Assembly (NCBI GenBank): GCA_944386605.1
Contig: CALXBS010000010.1
Coordinates: 1-43,531 of the forward strand
Reading direction: 5' to 3'
Origin: an uncultured Clostridia bacterium
Lineage (GTDB): Bacteria > Bacillota > Clostridia > TANB77 > CAG-465
Length of the DNA: 43,531 bases
A program made the translations under genes and the position numbers. This document shows, piece after piece, positions 34,286 through 43,524 of this stretch (position 1 is the first letter of the stretch; the number at the start of each line of letters is the position of its first letter). The notes below the pieces were generated by a model. It ran no database searches. It was not told the origin of the DNA and was given only the letters and a program-made list of their open reading frames with translations.

Positions 34286-36370
34286 ATGTCAGAAAGAGAA
34301 TATCCTCTAGAAAGAACTAGAAATATCGGTATCATGGCACATATTGATGCTGGTAAAACTACTACAACAGAGAGAATATTATTCTATACAGGAAAGACAC
34401 ATAAAATAGGTGAAGTACATGATGGCGGAGCTACCATGGATTGGATGGCACAAGAACAAGAAAGAGGTATTACAATTACTTCTGCTGCAACTACTTGTTA
34501 TTGGAACAATAATAGAATCAATATTATTGATACTCCTGGTCACGTTGACTTTACAATAGAAGTTGAAAGATCACTTAGAGTATTAGATGGTTCTGTTACT
34601 GTACTTTGTGCAAAAGGTGGAGTTCAACCTCAATCTGAAACTGTATGGAGACAAGCAAATAAATATAATGTACCAAGAATGGTATATGTTAATAAAATGG
34701 ATATTACAGGTGCAGATTTCTTTAATTGTGTAAAACAATTAAGAGAAAGATTACAAGCAAACGCAGTTCCTATTGCTCTTCCAATAGGAAAAGAAGATTC
34801 TTTTAAAGGAATTGTTGATTTGTTAACAATGCAAGCTTGTATTCATTATGATGATCTTGGAAAAGATGTAAGACATGAGCCTATTCCAGATGATATGAAA
34901 GAATTGGCTGAACAATATAGAACAGAATTATTAGAGCATTTAGCGGAACAAGATGACGATTTAATGGAAAAATATTTGGGTGGAGAAGAAATTACTGTAG
35001 AAGAAATGAAAGCAGTAATTAGAAAATCTACTATTGCAAATACAATGGTTCCTGTAACATGCGGAAGCTCATACAAAAATAAAGGTGTTCAAGAATTATT
35101 AGATAATATCGTAGATTATATGCCAGCACCAACTGATATTCCACATATCAAAGGAGTATTAGAAGATGGTACTGAAGAAGAGAGAAAATCTGATGATAAT
35201 GAACCTTTTGCCGCATTAGCTTTTAAAATTATGACTGATCCATATGTTGGAAAATTAACTTTCTTTAGAGTTTACTCTGGAACATTAGAAAGTGGATCAT
35301 ATGTATTAAATGCTAATAAGGGTAAAAAAGAAAGAATCGGAAGACTTATTCAAATGCATGCTAATTCTAGACAAGATATTGATAAAGTATATGCTGGTGA
35401 TATTGCTTGTGCTGTAGGTTTAAAAGATGTTGTAACAGGTGATACTATTTGTGATGAAAATCATCCTATTGTATTAGAATCAATTGAATTCCCAGAACCA
35501 GTTATTGACATTTCTATTGAGCCAAAGACAAAAGCAGACCAAGAAAAGATGGGTGTTGCATTACAAAAATTAGCTGAAGAGGATCCATCATTTAAAACAT
35601 ATACAAATCAAGAAACTGGTCAAACAATCATCGCAGGTATGGGTGAATTACACTTAGATATCATTGTTGATAGATTGAAAAGAGAATTTCATGTAGAAGC
35701 AAATGTAGGTAAACCACAAGTTGCATATAAAGAGACAATTAGAAATAAAGTTAAAGTAGAAGGAAAATTCATTAGACAATCTGGTGGTAAAGGTCAATAT
35801 GGTCATGTATGGCTTGAAGTTGAACCAAATGAAGCTGGAAAAGGATATGAATTTACATCTAAAATTGTCGGTGGTGTAGTTCCTAAGGAATTTGTTAAAC
35901 CTACTGATGAAGGTGTACAAGATGCAATGAAATCAGGTGTACTTGCTGGATATCCAGTTGTAGACGTAAAAGTTGCACTTGTAGATGGATCTTATCACGA
36001 TGTTGACTCATCAGAAGCTGCCTTCCACATTGCTGGTTCTATGGCATTTAAGGAAGCTTGCCGTCAAGGTAAATCTGTATTATTAGAGCCAATCATGAAG
36101 GTAGATATCATTGTTCCAGAAGAATATATGGGAGATGTTATTGGTGATGTTAACTCAAGACGTGGTAGAATGGAAGGGATGGATACAGTACAAGGTACTA
36201 CAACTATTCATTCTTATATTCCACTATCTGAAATGTTCGGATATGCTACAGATTTAAGATCTAAAACACAAGGTAGAGGTGTTTATTCAATGGAACCATC
36301 TCATTATGAAGAAGTTCCAAAATCTGTTCTTGATACAATCGTAGCACAAAGAACAAAGAAAGAAGAATAA
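34286..36370 (+). CDS. fusA: Elongation factor G
   Basis: A 694-aa translational GTPase that drives tRNA-mRNA translocation. The G1 loop [15 protein letters not shown], the switch with [11 protein letters not shown]3 DTPGHVDFT and G4 NKMD are intact, followed by the beta-barrel domain, domain IV ([12 protein letters not shown]) and a C-terminus with the usual [22 protein letters not shown] is 7 nt before ATG. The gene is full length and is the third in the operon. tuf follows after 112 nt containing its own promoter. Confidence 0.98.
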   Translation: MSEREYPLERTRNIGIMAHIDAGKTTTTERILFYTGKTHKIGEVHDGGATMDWMAQEQERGITITSAATTCYWNNNRINIIDTPGHVDFTIEVERSLRVLDGSVTVLCAKGGVQPQSETVWRQANKYNVPRMVYVNKMDITGADFFNCVKQLRERLQANAVPIALPIGKEDSFKGIVDLLTMQACIHYDDLGKDVRHEPIPDDMKELAEQYRTELLEHLAEQDDDLMEKYLGGEEITVEEMKAVIRKSTIANTMVPVTCGSSYKNKGVQELLDNIVDYMPAPTDIPHIKGVLEDGTEEERKSDDNEPFAALAFKIMTDPYVGKLTFFRVYSGTLESGSYVLNANKGKKERIGRLIQMHANSRQDIDKVYAGDIACAVGLKDVVTGDTICDENHPIVLESIEFPEPVIDISIEPKTKADQEKMGVALQKLAEEDPSFKTYTNQETGQTIIAGMGELHLDIIVDRLKREFHVEANVGKPQVAYKETIRNKVKVEGKFIRQSGGKGQYGHVWLEVEPNEAGKGYEFTSKIVGGVVPKEFVKPTDEGVQDAMKSGVLAGYPVVDVKVALVDGSYHDVDSSEAAFHIAGSMAFKEACRQGKSVLLEPIMKVDIIVPEEYMGDVIGDVNSRRGRMEGMDTVQGTTTIHSYIPLSEMFGYATDLRSKTQGRGVYSMEPSHYEEVPKSVLDTIVAQRTKKEE

Positions 36371-36388
36371 GGATCTAAATTTGCAAAT

Positions 36389-36430
36389 TACATTCGGTGT
36401 ATTGCAAAATGCACCGAAATGTAGTAAAAT
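36389..36430 (+). promoter_or_regulatory. tuf promoter overlapping a hairpin
   Basis: TTGCAA (36402-36407), 17-nt spacer, TAAAAT (36425-36430). The -35 box sits in the loop of an 11-bp stem with one bulge (36389-36399 with 36412-36423). The hairpin lacks a T-run, so it is not a good terminator of fusA; it could slow read-through or bind a protein. Confidence 0.6.
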
Positions 36431-36482
36431 ATACAAAACAATGCTTATAAAGCATTATAGAGATTTGAAGGAGGAATTTTAA

Positions 36483-37685
36483 ATGGCAAAAGCTAAGTTT
36501 CAAAGAAATAAGCCACACGTAAATGTTGGTACTATTGGTCACGTTGACCACGGTAAAACAACTTTAACAGCTGCAATTACAAAATACTGTAGCTTACTAG
36601 GTGGAGCAGAATTTAAAGATTATGCAAATATTGACGCTGCTCCTGAAGAAAGAGCAAGAGGTATTACAATCTCTACTGCTCACGTTGAATACGAAACAGA
36701 AAAAAGACATTATGCACATGTTGACTGTCCAGGTCACGCAGACTATGTAAAAAATATGATTACTGGTGCTGCACAAATGGATGGTGCTATCCTAGTTGTT
36801 TCTGCAACAGATGGTGCTATGCCTCAAACAAAGGAACATATCTTACTTGCTAACCAAGTTAACGTTCCATATATCGTTGTTTTCTTAAATAAATGCGATA
36901 TGGTTGACGATCCAGAAATGCTTGAATTAGTAGAAATGGAAGTTAGAGAATTATTAAATAAATATAACTTCCCAGGAGATACAGCTCCAGTTATCCAAGG
37001 TTCTGCACTTAAAGCTCTTGAATCTACTTCAACTGATCCAGAAGCTCCAGAATATAAATGTATTAAAGAATTACTTGAAGCTCTTGATACATATATTCCA
37101 GAACCAGTTAGAGATACTGAAAAACCATTCTTAATGCCTGTAGAAGATGTATTCACTATCACAGGTAGAGGAACAGTTGCTACAGGAAGAATTGAAAGAG
37201 GTATGTTAAAACTTGGAGAAGAAGTTGAAATCGTAGGTCTTTCAGAAGAAAAGAAGAAAACAGTTGTAACTGGAATCGAAATGTTCAGAAAAGAATTAGA
37301 ATTTGCTGAAGCTGGAGATAATGCTGGTGTTCTTTTAAGAGGAATTCAAAGAAATGAAATCGAAAGAGGACAAATCATTGCAAAACCAGGTTCAATTCAT
37401 CCACATACTTATTTTGAAGCAGAAGTTTATATTCTAACTAAAGAAGAAGGTGGAAGACATACTCCATTTATTCAAGGATATAGACCACAATTCTACTTCA
37501 GAACAACTGATGTTACAGGAGTTATCGAATTACCAAAAGATAAAGAAATGGTAATGCCAGGTGAAAATGTAACTATGAAAATTAAACTTATCACTCCAAT
37601 AGCAATTGAAAAAGGATTAAAATTCGCTATTCGTGAAGGTGGTAGAACAGTTGGTGCTGGATCAGTATCTGAAATTATGGAATAG
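36483..37685 (+). CDS. tuf: Elongation factor Tu
   Basis: A 400-aa EF-Tu that carries aminoacyl-tRNA to the ribosome. [34 protein letters not shown] and NKCD (G1-G4) are intact. Domain II and III blocks such as [13 protein letters not shown] and FRTTDVTG are present. GGAGG is 7 nt before ATG. C-rich codons such as AAC, TTC and GTT are used more than in its neighbours, as expected for a very highly expressed gene. A terminator follows. Confidence 0.99.
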   Translation: MAKAKFQRNKPHVNVGTIGHVDHGKTTLTAAITKYCSLLGGAEFKDYANIDAAPEERARGITISTAHVEYETEKRHYAHVDCPGHADYVKNMITGAAQMDGAILVVSATDGAMPQTKEHILLANQVNVPYIVVFLNKCDMVDDPEMLELVEMEVRELLNKYNFPGDTAPVIQGSALKALESTSTDPEAPEYKCIKELLEALDTYIPEPVRDTEKPFLMPVEDVFTITGRGTVATGRIERGMLKLGEEVEIVGLSEEKKKTVVTGIEMFRKELEFAEAGDNAGVLLRGIQRNEIERGQIIAKPGSIHPHTYFEAEVYILTKEEGGRHTPFIQGYRPQFYFRTTDVTGVIELPKDKEMVMPGENVTMKIKLITPIAIEKGLKFAIREGGRTVGAGSVSEIME

Positions 37686-37696
37686 TTTATTAGAAA

Positions 37697-37729
37697 AGAG
37701 GTAATAGGTTTGCTATTACCCCTTTTTTT
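37697..37729 (+). terminator. Terminator of tuf
   Basis: GGTAATAG (37700-37707) pairs with CTATTACC (37713-37720), extended by A-G/C-T pairs, and is followed by seven T. Confidence 0.9.
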
Positions 37730-37778
37730 GTTTAAATGTGAACAATCTATGAAATTTGTTAAAAAAGTAGTAATATAC

Positions 37779-37807
37779 TTGACAATATAGAGTAAATATT
37801 AGATAAT
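37779..37807 (+). promoter_or_regulatory. acpP promoter
   Basis: TTGACA (37779-37784), 17-nt spacer, GATAAT (37802-37807). Confidence 0.8.
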
Positions 37808-37844
37808 AGTGTTAGTTATATTTAGCAATCGAGGAGGTGCAAAT

Positions 37845-38081
37845 ATGGAATCAACTTTTGAAAGAGTAAGAGAAGTAATTGCTGAACAACTAGGTATTGA
37901 TGATATAGAAACAATTACCATGGAAACCACTTTTATAGATGATCTTGGTGCGGATTCTTTAGATATTGTTGAACTTATTATGGCTTTAGAGGAAGAATTT
38001 GATATGGAAATTCCAGAAGCAGAAGCAGAGAAAATTACATCCGTAAGTGATGTTGTAGAATATATAAAGAATAATCAATAG
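37845..38081 (+). CDS. acpP: Acyl carrier protein
   Basis: A 78-aa acidic ACP. The phosphopantetheine attachment site is S38 in [20 protein letters not shown]. Start and helix pattern ([15 protein letters not shown]) are standard for bacterial fatty-acid ACP. The in-frame start at 37809 lies in the promoter leader, whereas ATG 37845 follows GAGGAGGTG by 5 nt. It is a monocistronic unit with its own promoter and terminator, upstream of rnc as in many bacteria. Confidence 0.97.
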   Translation: MESTFERVREVIAEQLGIDDIETITMETTFIDDLGADSLDIVELIMALEEEFDMEIPEAEAEKITSVSDVVEYIKNNQ

Positions 38082-38090
38082 AAAGCATTC

Positions 38091-38120
38091 CCCTATTATT
38101 GTATATAATAGGGCTTTTTT
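38091..38120 (+). terminator. Terminator of acpP
   Basis: CCCTATTAT (38091-38099) pairs with ATAATAGGG (38105-38113), loop TGTAT, followed by CTTTTTT. Confidence 0.9.
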
Positions 38121-38133
38121 CTAATTTTTTTTA

Positions 38134-38162
38134 TTGAAAAAATAGGTAAAATTATATATAAT
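38134..38162 (+). promoter_or_regulatory. rnc promoter
   Basis: TTGAAA (38134-38139), 17-nt spacer, TATAAT (38157-38162). The Shine-Dalgarno site starts just 6 nt later, so the transcript leader is extremely short. Confidence 0.65.
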
Positions 38163-38179
38163 ATATAAAGGTGATAAAG

Positions 38180-38878
38180 ATGACTGAAGAGAATAAATTA
38201 ATGTATTTACAATCCAAACTACAATATATTTTTAATGATATATCATTATTAAAAATGGCCTTGACCCATAAATCTTATGCATATGAACAAGGAAAAACAA
38301 GTGTGGATGCATATAATGAAAGAATTGAATTTTTAGGAGACGCAATTTTAGAACATATTATATCAGATAAATTGTATTCGTGTACACCTATGTTAAAAGA
38401 AGGTGAAATGACAAAAAAAAGAGCAGCAATTGTTTGTGAAGCTTCTTTGAGTCAAGCCTTAAGAAGAATTGATGGACAGGAATATATTTATCTAGGAAAA
38501 TGTGAAAAAACAACCAACGGAAAATTAAAAGACGCTATTATAGCAGATGCCTTTGAAGCAATACTTGGAGCTATTTATTTAGATGGTGGTTATGAAATTG
38601 CTTCTGCTACTTGTTTAAGATTATTAGATAAAGAAATAGATACGGTTTTGAAAAATGGACACTTAAATGAAGATTATAAAACAAGATTACAAGAACTATT
38701 ACAAAAACATGGAAATGTAAATATTGAATATCGTTTGGTAAAAGAAGAAGGTCCTGAACATGACAAAACATTTGCGGTTGAGTTATATTTTAATGGAAAG
38801 AAGATTGGTGAAGGAATTGGAAAAAACAAAAAACAAGCAGAACAACATGCAGCACAAAATGCACTCGAACGATTCTAA
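38180..38878 (+). CDS. rnc: Ribonuclease III
   Basis: A 232-aa double-strand-specific endonuclease that matures rRNA and cleaves structured RNAs. The catalytic signature NERIEFLGDAIL (E47, D54) is intact, with the second acidic residues in DAFEAILGAIYLDGGYE. The C-terminal double-stranded RNA-binding domain (about 160-232) ends in GKNKKQAEQHAAQNALERF. The start ATG 38180 is behind AAAGGTGAT; the in-frame GTG 38171 lies in that site. The 3' end overlaps the radical SAM gene by 20 nt. Confidence 0.97.
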   Translation: MTEENKLMYLQSKLQYIFNDISLLKMALTHKSYAYEQGKTSVDAYNERIEFLGDAILEHIISDKLYSCTPMLKEGEMTKKRAAIVCEASLSQALRRIDGQEYIYLGKCEKTTNGKLKDAIIADAFEAILGAIYLDGGYEIASATCLRLLDKEIDTVLKNGHLNEDYKTRLQELLQKHGNVNIEYRLVKEEGPEHDKTFAVELYFNGKKIGEGIGKNKKQAEQHAAQNALERF

Positions 38879-39917
38879 AAAATATCATATTACTTTAGAT
38901 TTAAAAGAGGAATTGAAAAATTTCCAAGTAAAAGAAAAAAAATACACGATTCCTATTTTTATTCCGCATAAAGGGTGTAAAAATGAATGTGTGTTTTGCA
39001 ATCAAAGAAAAATTAGTGGCGTTATACAAGATGTAACTCCACAAGATGTAAAAGTTGAAATAGAAGAATATTTAAAGTACTTTAATGAGACTAAGACACA
39101 AGTAATAGAAATTGCTTTTTTTGGAGGAAGTTTTACAGGGATTCCTTTAGAATTGCAAAAACAATATTTACAAGTAGCAAACGAATATATTAAGACAGGT
39201 CAAGTAAAAAGTATTCGTCTTTCAACAAGACCAGATTATATTACCATCCCTATTTTAAAAATGTTAAAGCAATATCATGTGGAGACAATTGAACTTGGTG
39301 TACAGTCAATGGATGATACAGTTTTAAAATTGTCTAAAAGAGGACATACTAGTAAAGAAGTAGTAAGAGCGTCTAAGCTCATTCATTTATTTGATTTTCG
39401 TTTGGGACATCAAATGATGATTGGATTACCAGGAAGTAATTTACAAAGTGAATTAGAAACTATTCAAAAAGTTTTAAAGGAAAAGCCAGAAGATTTAAGA
39501 ATTTATCCAGTGTATGTGATTGATCCAAGTGAATTATATACTATGTATCAAAATAAAGAATATATGCCGCTTACATTAGAAGAAGCTATTTTTAGATGTC
39601 AGAAAGTGATTCATGTGTGTCAGAATACAAATGTAAGAATTATACGTTTAGGATTGCAATCAACAGATATTATACGTGAAAAAAATAAAGAAATTGTTGG
39701 ACCTGTATCAGATAATTTTGCAGAATATGTAATGGCAGAATTAGTAAAAGAAAAAATAGAATCTATTGTAAAAGAAAAAGGATATCGTAATGGAATATTA
39801 GAGGTTACAGTACCTTCAAAGTATGTTTCCGTTACAGTAGGCCCTAAAAAAGTAAATAAGTTATATTTTGAACAAAAGTATTCGTTAGAATATAATGTGA
39901 AAGGAGATTCCAAGTGA
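38859..39917 (+). CDS. Elp3-like radical SAM protein
   Basis: A 352-aa radical SAM enzyme of the Elp3-related group without a GNAT domain. The [4Fe-4S] cysteines are C40, C44 and C47 in GCKNECVFCNQRKISG; FFGGSFTGIPLELQ, RLSTRPDYI and ELGVQSMDDTVL are the family's SAM-site blocks, and MIGLPGSN follows. The C-terminus (about 270-352) is the Radical_SAM_C type with RIIRLGLQSTD. Its substrate is unknown. It is normally found next to rnc and smc in Clostridia; here smc is missing. The start is not firmly set: ATG 38859 is inside rnc with a weak ribosome-binding site, and longer frames to 38760 lie deeper in rnc. Confidence 0.85.
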   Translation: MHSNDSKKYHITLDLKEELKNFQVKEKKYTIPIFIPHKGCKNECVFCNQRKISGVIQDVTPQDVKVEIEEYLKYFNETKTQVIEIAFFGGSFTGIPLELQKQYLQVANEYIKTGQVKSIRLSTRPDYITIPILKMLKQYHVETIELGVQSMDDTVLKLSKRGHTSKEVVRASKLIHLFDFRLGHQMMIGLPGSNLQSELETIQKVLKEKPEDLRIYPVYVIDPSELYTMYQNKEYMPLTLEEAIFRCQKVIHVCQNTNVRIIRLGLQSTDIIREKNKEIVGPVSDNFAEYVMAELVKEKIESIVKEKGYRNGILEVTVPSKYVSVTVGPKKVNKLYFEQKYSLEYNVKGDSK

Positions 39918-40378
39918 AAAAAGTAATTTTTGCTGCTAGCTCTGGGGGACATATTACTGAAATTTTAAAGTTAGAAGAGCTGTTTCAAGAGTATGATTAT
40001 TTATTAGTGACGGAAGAGACAGAAGTTACGGCTAAGTTAAAACAAAAGTATAAAACAGAATATCTAATTTATGGTCCTAATAAAAATATATTTAAATATA
40101 TCATAAATATCATATTGAATTTATATAAATGTATTCAAATTGTAAGAAAGTTTAAGCCAGATACAATTGTCTCTACAGGTGCTCAAATTGGTGGCTTTAT
40201 GTGCTATATTGGCAAGATTTTTGGCGCTAAAGTAATTTATATAGAATCACTTGCAAAAACACAAACTTTATCTAAGACAGGAAAAAATATTTATCGTATT
40301 GCTGATAAATTTTATGTTCAATGGGAAAGTTTGGCTAAAAAATATGAGAAAGCAGAGTATTTAGGAAGGTTGATTTAA
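39914..40378 (+). CDS. PssD/Alg14-type glycosyltransferase subunit
   Basis: A 154-aa protein like Alg14/PssD, the membrane-docking half of a two-part UDP-sugar glycosyltransferase. It starts with KKVIFAASSGGHITEILKLE, with the GGH motif; a hydrophobic stretch (about 55-70, IFKYIINIILNLYKCI) fits a monotopic membrane contact; STGAQIGGFMCYIGK and IYIESLAKTQTLS are the family's second block. GTG 39914 overlaps the preceding TGA stop (GTGA) and has AAAGGAG upstream. Its catalytic partner is encoded next without a gap. The pair usually adds a sugar to a lipid-linked precursor of exopolysaccharide. Confidence 0.9.
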   Translation: MKKVIFAASSGGHITEILKLEELFQEYDYLLVTEETEVTAKLKQKYKTEYLIYGPNKNIFKYIINIILNLYKCIQIVRKFKPDTIVSTGAQIGGFMCYIGKIFGAKVIYIESLAKTQTLSKTGKNIYRIADKFYVQWESLAKKYEKAEYLGRLI

Positions 40379-40840
40379 ATGGTATTTGTAACAATAGGAA
40401 CACAAAAACAACAATTTGATCGATTAATGAAATTATTAGAAAATTCAAAAGAATTAAAAAATGAGGATATTGTTGTTCAAGCTGGATATACTAAATATGA
40501 GAATGAGAATTGGAAAATATTAGATTTCATACCTGCTGAAGAAATTGAGAACTATATGAAACAAGCAGAATTTGTTATTTGTCATGGTGGTGTTGGTTCT
40601 ATTTTTACAGCTTTAAGATTAAGAAAAAAAGTTTTAGTTGTACCAAGACTTGAAAAATATGGTGAACATATTAATGATCATCAATTAGAAATTTGTGAAC
40701 AGCTAGAAAAAGAAGGATATATTCTCTATTTAAAGCAAGATAATGACTTTGATAAACTGGTACGTAAAGTAAAAAAGAGAAATGCTAAAATGTACAGAGT
40801 GGATCATTCTTTTTTAGATAAATTAAGAAAAGAAATATAA
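40379..40840 (+). CDS. PssE/Alg13-type glycosyltransferase subunit
   Basis: A 153-aa protein with a single GT-B C-terminal half, like Alg13/PssE. It starts with MVFVTIGTQKQQFDRLMKLL, and VICHGGVGSIFTALRLRKK is the UDP-sugar binding loop, followed by VLVVPRLEKYGEHINDHQ. ATG 40379 directly follows the stop of the PssD-like gene, and AGGAAGG precedes it, so both subunits are made in step. No other polysaccharide genes are near, so the acceptor (exopolysaccharide, glycolipid or teichoic-type polymer) is unknown. Confidence 0.9.
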   Translation: MVFVTIGTQKQQFDRLMKLLENSKELKNEDIVVQAGYTKYENENWKILDFIPAEEIENYMKQAEFVICHGGVGSIFTALRLRKKVLVVPRLEKYGEHINDHQLEICEQLEKEGYILYLKQDNDFDKLVRKVKKRNAKMYRVDHSFLDKLRKEI

Positions 40841-40856
40841 AAAATGAGAGGTTATA

Positions 40857-41726
40857 ATGAAAAAGATAGAAAATAATGAATATTTAAAAATCATAATAGA
40901 TATTTTGTTAATGATTGTTGGTTCGTATTTGGTTAGTTTGGGAACAAATGTATTTTTGCTTCCACATAAGATGACAACAGGTGGAGCTAGTGGAATTGCC
41001 ACGATTTTGTATTATTTATTTGATATTCCGATGGGAGTATCGATTGTTTGTATTAATATTCCTTTATTTATCATTGCTTTTTTTGTTTTAGGATTGAAAT
41101 TTAATTTGAAAACAATATTTTCAACCGCTTTGCTTTCTTTTTTTCTAGAAGCATTTAAATATGAGACTCTTGTTTTAGAAAACACAACAGATTTATTTAC
41201 ATCCTGTGTATTTGGTGGACTTTTGGTAGGACTAGGACTTTCACTAGTTTTAAAAGCTGGAGCAAGTACAGGCGGTTCTGATCTTCTTGCACAATTAATC
41301 TATAAAAAGACGAGTATTCAAAATTTAAGCAATATATTAGTTTGTATTGAAATTGTTATTATTTCTATTATCATTATTGTATTTAAAGATTTAAATATAG
41401 GGCTATATTCTATTGTATCTTTATTTATTTCTTCTAAAGTAATTGATGTTATTTTTACCGGAGTATATTATACCAAGGTAGTAACAATTATTACGAAAAA
41501 AACAGACAAAGTAATTGACGCTATTTTAAATGATCTAAAAAGAGGTGCAACAGTTACTACTAGTATGGGAGCACATTCTAAAGAAGAGATAACGACTATT
41601 ACTTGTATTATTACAAGACCACAAATTGCTAAAATTAAAGAATTAATTAGACAAAATGATAGTAATGCAATCATGTATATTACAACTGTAAATGAAGCAG
41701 TTGGAAACGGTTTTAAAAGTTTTTAG
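40857..41726 (+). CDS. YitT-family membrane protein (DUF161 + DUF2179)
   Basis: A 289-aa protein with about six helices (residues about 10-205) containing the YitT motif LPHKMTTGGASGIATILYYL and a duplicated KAGASTGGSDLLAQLIYKK. The soluble C-terminal DUF2179 domain (about 215-289) has VTIITKKTDKVIDAIL, RGATVTTSMGAHSKEEITTI and VNEAVGNGFK. Family members are common in Firmicutes; their transport role is not established. GAGAGG is 5 nt before ATG, 16 nt after the PssE-like gene, and tktN follows in the same transcript. Confidence 0.92.
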   Translation: MKKIENNEYLKIIIDILLMIVGSYLVSLGTNVFLLPHKMTTGGASGIATILYYLFDIPMGVSIVCINIPLFIIAFFVLGLKFNLKTIFSTALLSFFLEAFKYETLVLENTTDLFTSCVFGGLLVGLGLSLVLKAGASTGGSDLLAQLIYKKTSIQNLSNILVCIEIVIISIIIIVFKDLNIGLYSIVSLFISSKVIDVIFTGVYYTKVVTIITKKTDKVIDAILNDLKRGATVTTSMGAHSKEEITTITCIITRPQIAKIKELIRQNDSNAIMYITTVNEAVGNGFKSF

Positions 41727-41736
41727 AGGAGGATAT

Positions 41737-42561
41737 ATGGAGGAAAGAAAGTTAAAGCAAATTGCAAATGAAATAAGAAAAGATATTATTCAAATGGTTC
41801 ATATGGCAAACTCTGGTCATCCAGGTGGAAGTTTATCTTGTGTTGAAATATTGGTATATTTATATCATGAGAAGATGAACTTACAAGAAGATAATTTGAA
41901 AAATAGAATAGATAAATTTGTTTTGTCGAAAGGACACGCTTCTACCGCCTATTATGCAGTGCTTGCAAGTAAAGGATATATTCCCAAAAAAGATTTACTT
42001 TCTTTTAGAAAGATTGATAGTTATTTAGAAGGGCATCCTTCCAACAAGATTCCAGGTGTAGATGTTTCAAGTGGATCATTAGGACAGGGAATGTCTGTAG
42101 CAAATGGAATGGCTTTAAACAAAAAAATATCGCAAAAAGAAGGTAATGTTTATTGTTTATTAGGAGATGGAGAAATTGAAGAAGGTCAAGTGTGGGAAGC
42201 ATTTATGACATCGCATAAATACAATTTGTCAAATGTTTATGCTATTATCGACTATAATGGATTACAAATTGATGGAACTGTGGAAAGTGTGAAAAAGTTG
42301 GATCATTTATTCGAAAAAATGACTTCTTTTGGCTTTGAAACTGTAACGGTAGATGGAAATTCATTTTCTAGTATACAAGATGGATTTTTGCAATTAAAAG
42401 ATCCACAAAAACCAAAATGTATCATTGCTAAAACTATAAAAGGAAATGGGATTTCTTTTATGGAAAATCAAGTAAAATGGCATGGTAAGGGAATAAATGA
42501 TGAGGAGTATATGTTAGCAATGGAAGAACTAGAAAAGGAGGCGCTATATGAAATCAACTAG
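41737..42561 (+). CDS. Transketolase, N-terminal subunit
   Basis: A 274-aa TPP-binding half of a split transketolase, the pentose-phosphate enzyme that moves two-carbon units. Visible are ANSGHPGGSLSCVEILVYLY, SKGHASTAYYAVL, the diphosphate site LGDGEIEEGQVWEAF with the following Asn in IDYNGLQIDG, and KTIKGNGISFMEN. In-frame 41692 lies inside yitT; ATG 41737 behind AGAGGAGGA is the start. It overlaps the C-terminal subunit gene by 14 nt. Confidence 0.95.
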   Translation: MEERKLKQIANEIRKDIIQMVHMANSGHPGGSLSCVEILVYLYHEKMNLQEDNLKNRIDKFVLSKGHASTAYYAVLASKGYIPKKDLLSFRKIDSYLEGHPSNKIPGVDVSSGSLGQGMSVANGMALNKKISQKEGNVYCLLGDGEIEEGQVWEAFMTSHKYNLSNVYAIIDYNGLQIDGTVESVKKLDHLFEKMTSFGFETVTVDGNSFSSIQDGFLQLKDPQKPKCIIAKTIKGNGISFMENQVKWHGKGINDEEYMLAMEELEKEALYEIN

Positions 42562-43510
42562 AAAAGCATATGGGGAATTCCTAGTAGAATATGGAAAAAA
42601 GGATATCAGCATTGTTGTTTTTGATGCTGATCTTGCAAGTGCAACTCAAACAGCTCTTTTTAAAGAGAAATTTCCAGAAAGACATTTTGATATAGGGATT
42701 GCAGAGCAAGATATGGTAGGAACTGCTTGTGGAATGGCAATTGATGGGGACAAGAAAGTTTTTGCTTCTAGTTTTGCAATGTTTTTAGCAGGTAGAGCTT
42801 ATGAGCAAATTCGAAATACGGCTGCTTATTCCAATATAAACATTAACTTTTGTGCAACTCATTCGGGAATATCTGTTGGAGAAGATGGGGCTACACATCA
42901 ATGTATAGAAGACATTGCTTTAATGAATGTAATACCCAATATGAAAATTTTTTCTCCAGCAGATGAGGTTTCAACGAAAAAGGTATTAGAACAATGTATA
43001 TTCCTTAATACTCCAAAATATATTAGATTAGGTAGAAAAGATACACCAGATATTTATAGTTTTGATGAGGAATTTCATTTGGGAGGTTCTAAACAATTCG
43101 GAAAAGGAACAGATGGAACTATATTTGCTACTGGTATGACAGTTAGTATTGCTTTAGAAGCAAAAGAAGAATTAAAAAAACTGGGAAAAGAAGTACGAGT
43201 AGTGGATTTATATAGTATAAAACCAATTGATGAGGAAAGAATTATTCAGTGTGCTAAAGAGACAAAAACTTTAATTTCTATAGAAGATCATAGTGTGATA
43301 GGGGGAATTGGAAGTATTATTGCGAATGTTTTGTGTCAAAAATTTCCAAAGAAATTGTATAAGATAGGAATAAAGGATGTATTTGGAACTTCTGGGGAAG
43401 CTACACTTTTGTATCAACAATTTGGATTAACAAAAGAACATATTATTCAAAAATTCACGTTAAAAACAAAAAGAAATAATTTTGTAACAAAAGAAAATAT
43501 GATAAAATAG
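42548..43510 (+). CDS. Transketolase, C-terminal subunit
   Basis: A 320-aa partner subunit with the pyrimidine-binding domain: VVFDADLASATQTALFKEKF, the catalytic Glu in GIAEQDMVGTACGMA, then HSGISVGEDGATHQCIEDI and the C-terminal domain with KVVDLYSIKP-like text (VRVVDLYSIKPIDEERI) and SIEDHSVIGGIGS. Together with the preceding gene it forms one full transketolase; split forms are common in Clostridia and archaea. AAAGGAGG lies inside tktN, 6 nt before ATG. Confidence 0.95.
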   Translation: MKSTRKAYGEFLVEYGKKDISIVVFDADLASATQTALFKEKFPERHFDIGIAEQDMVGTACGMAIDGDKKVFASSFAMFLAGRAYEQIRNTAAYSNININFCATHSGISVGEDGATHQCIEDIALMNVIPNMKIFSPADEVSTKKVLEQCIFLNTPKYIRLGRKDTPDIYSFDEEFHLGGSKQFGKGTDGTIFATGMTVSIALEAKEELKKLGKEVRVVDLYSIKPIDEERIIQCAKETKTLISIEDHSVIGGIGSIIANVLCQKFPKKLYKIGIKDVFGTSGEATLLYQQFGLTKEHIIQKFTLKTKRNNFVTKENMIK

Positions 43511-43524
43511 AATAGGTGAAAGAA

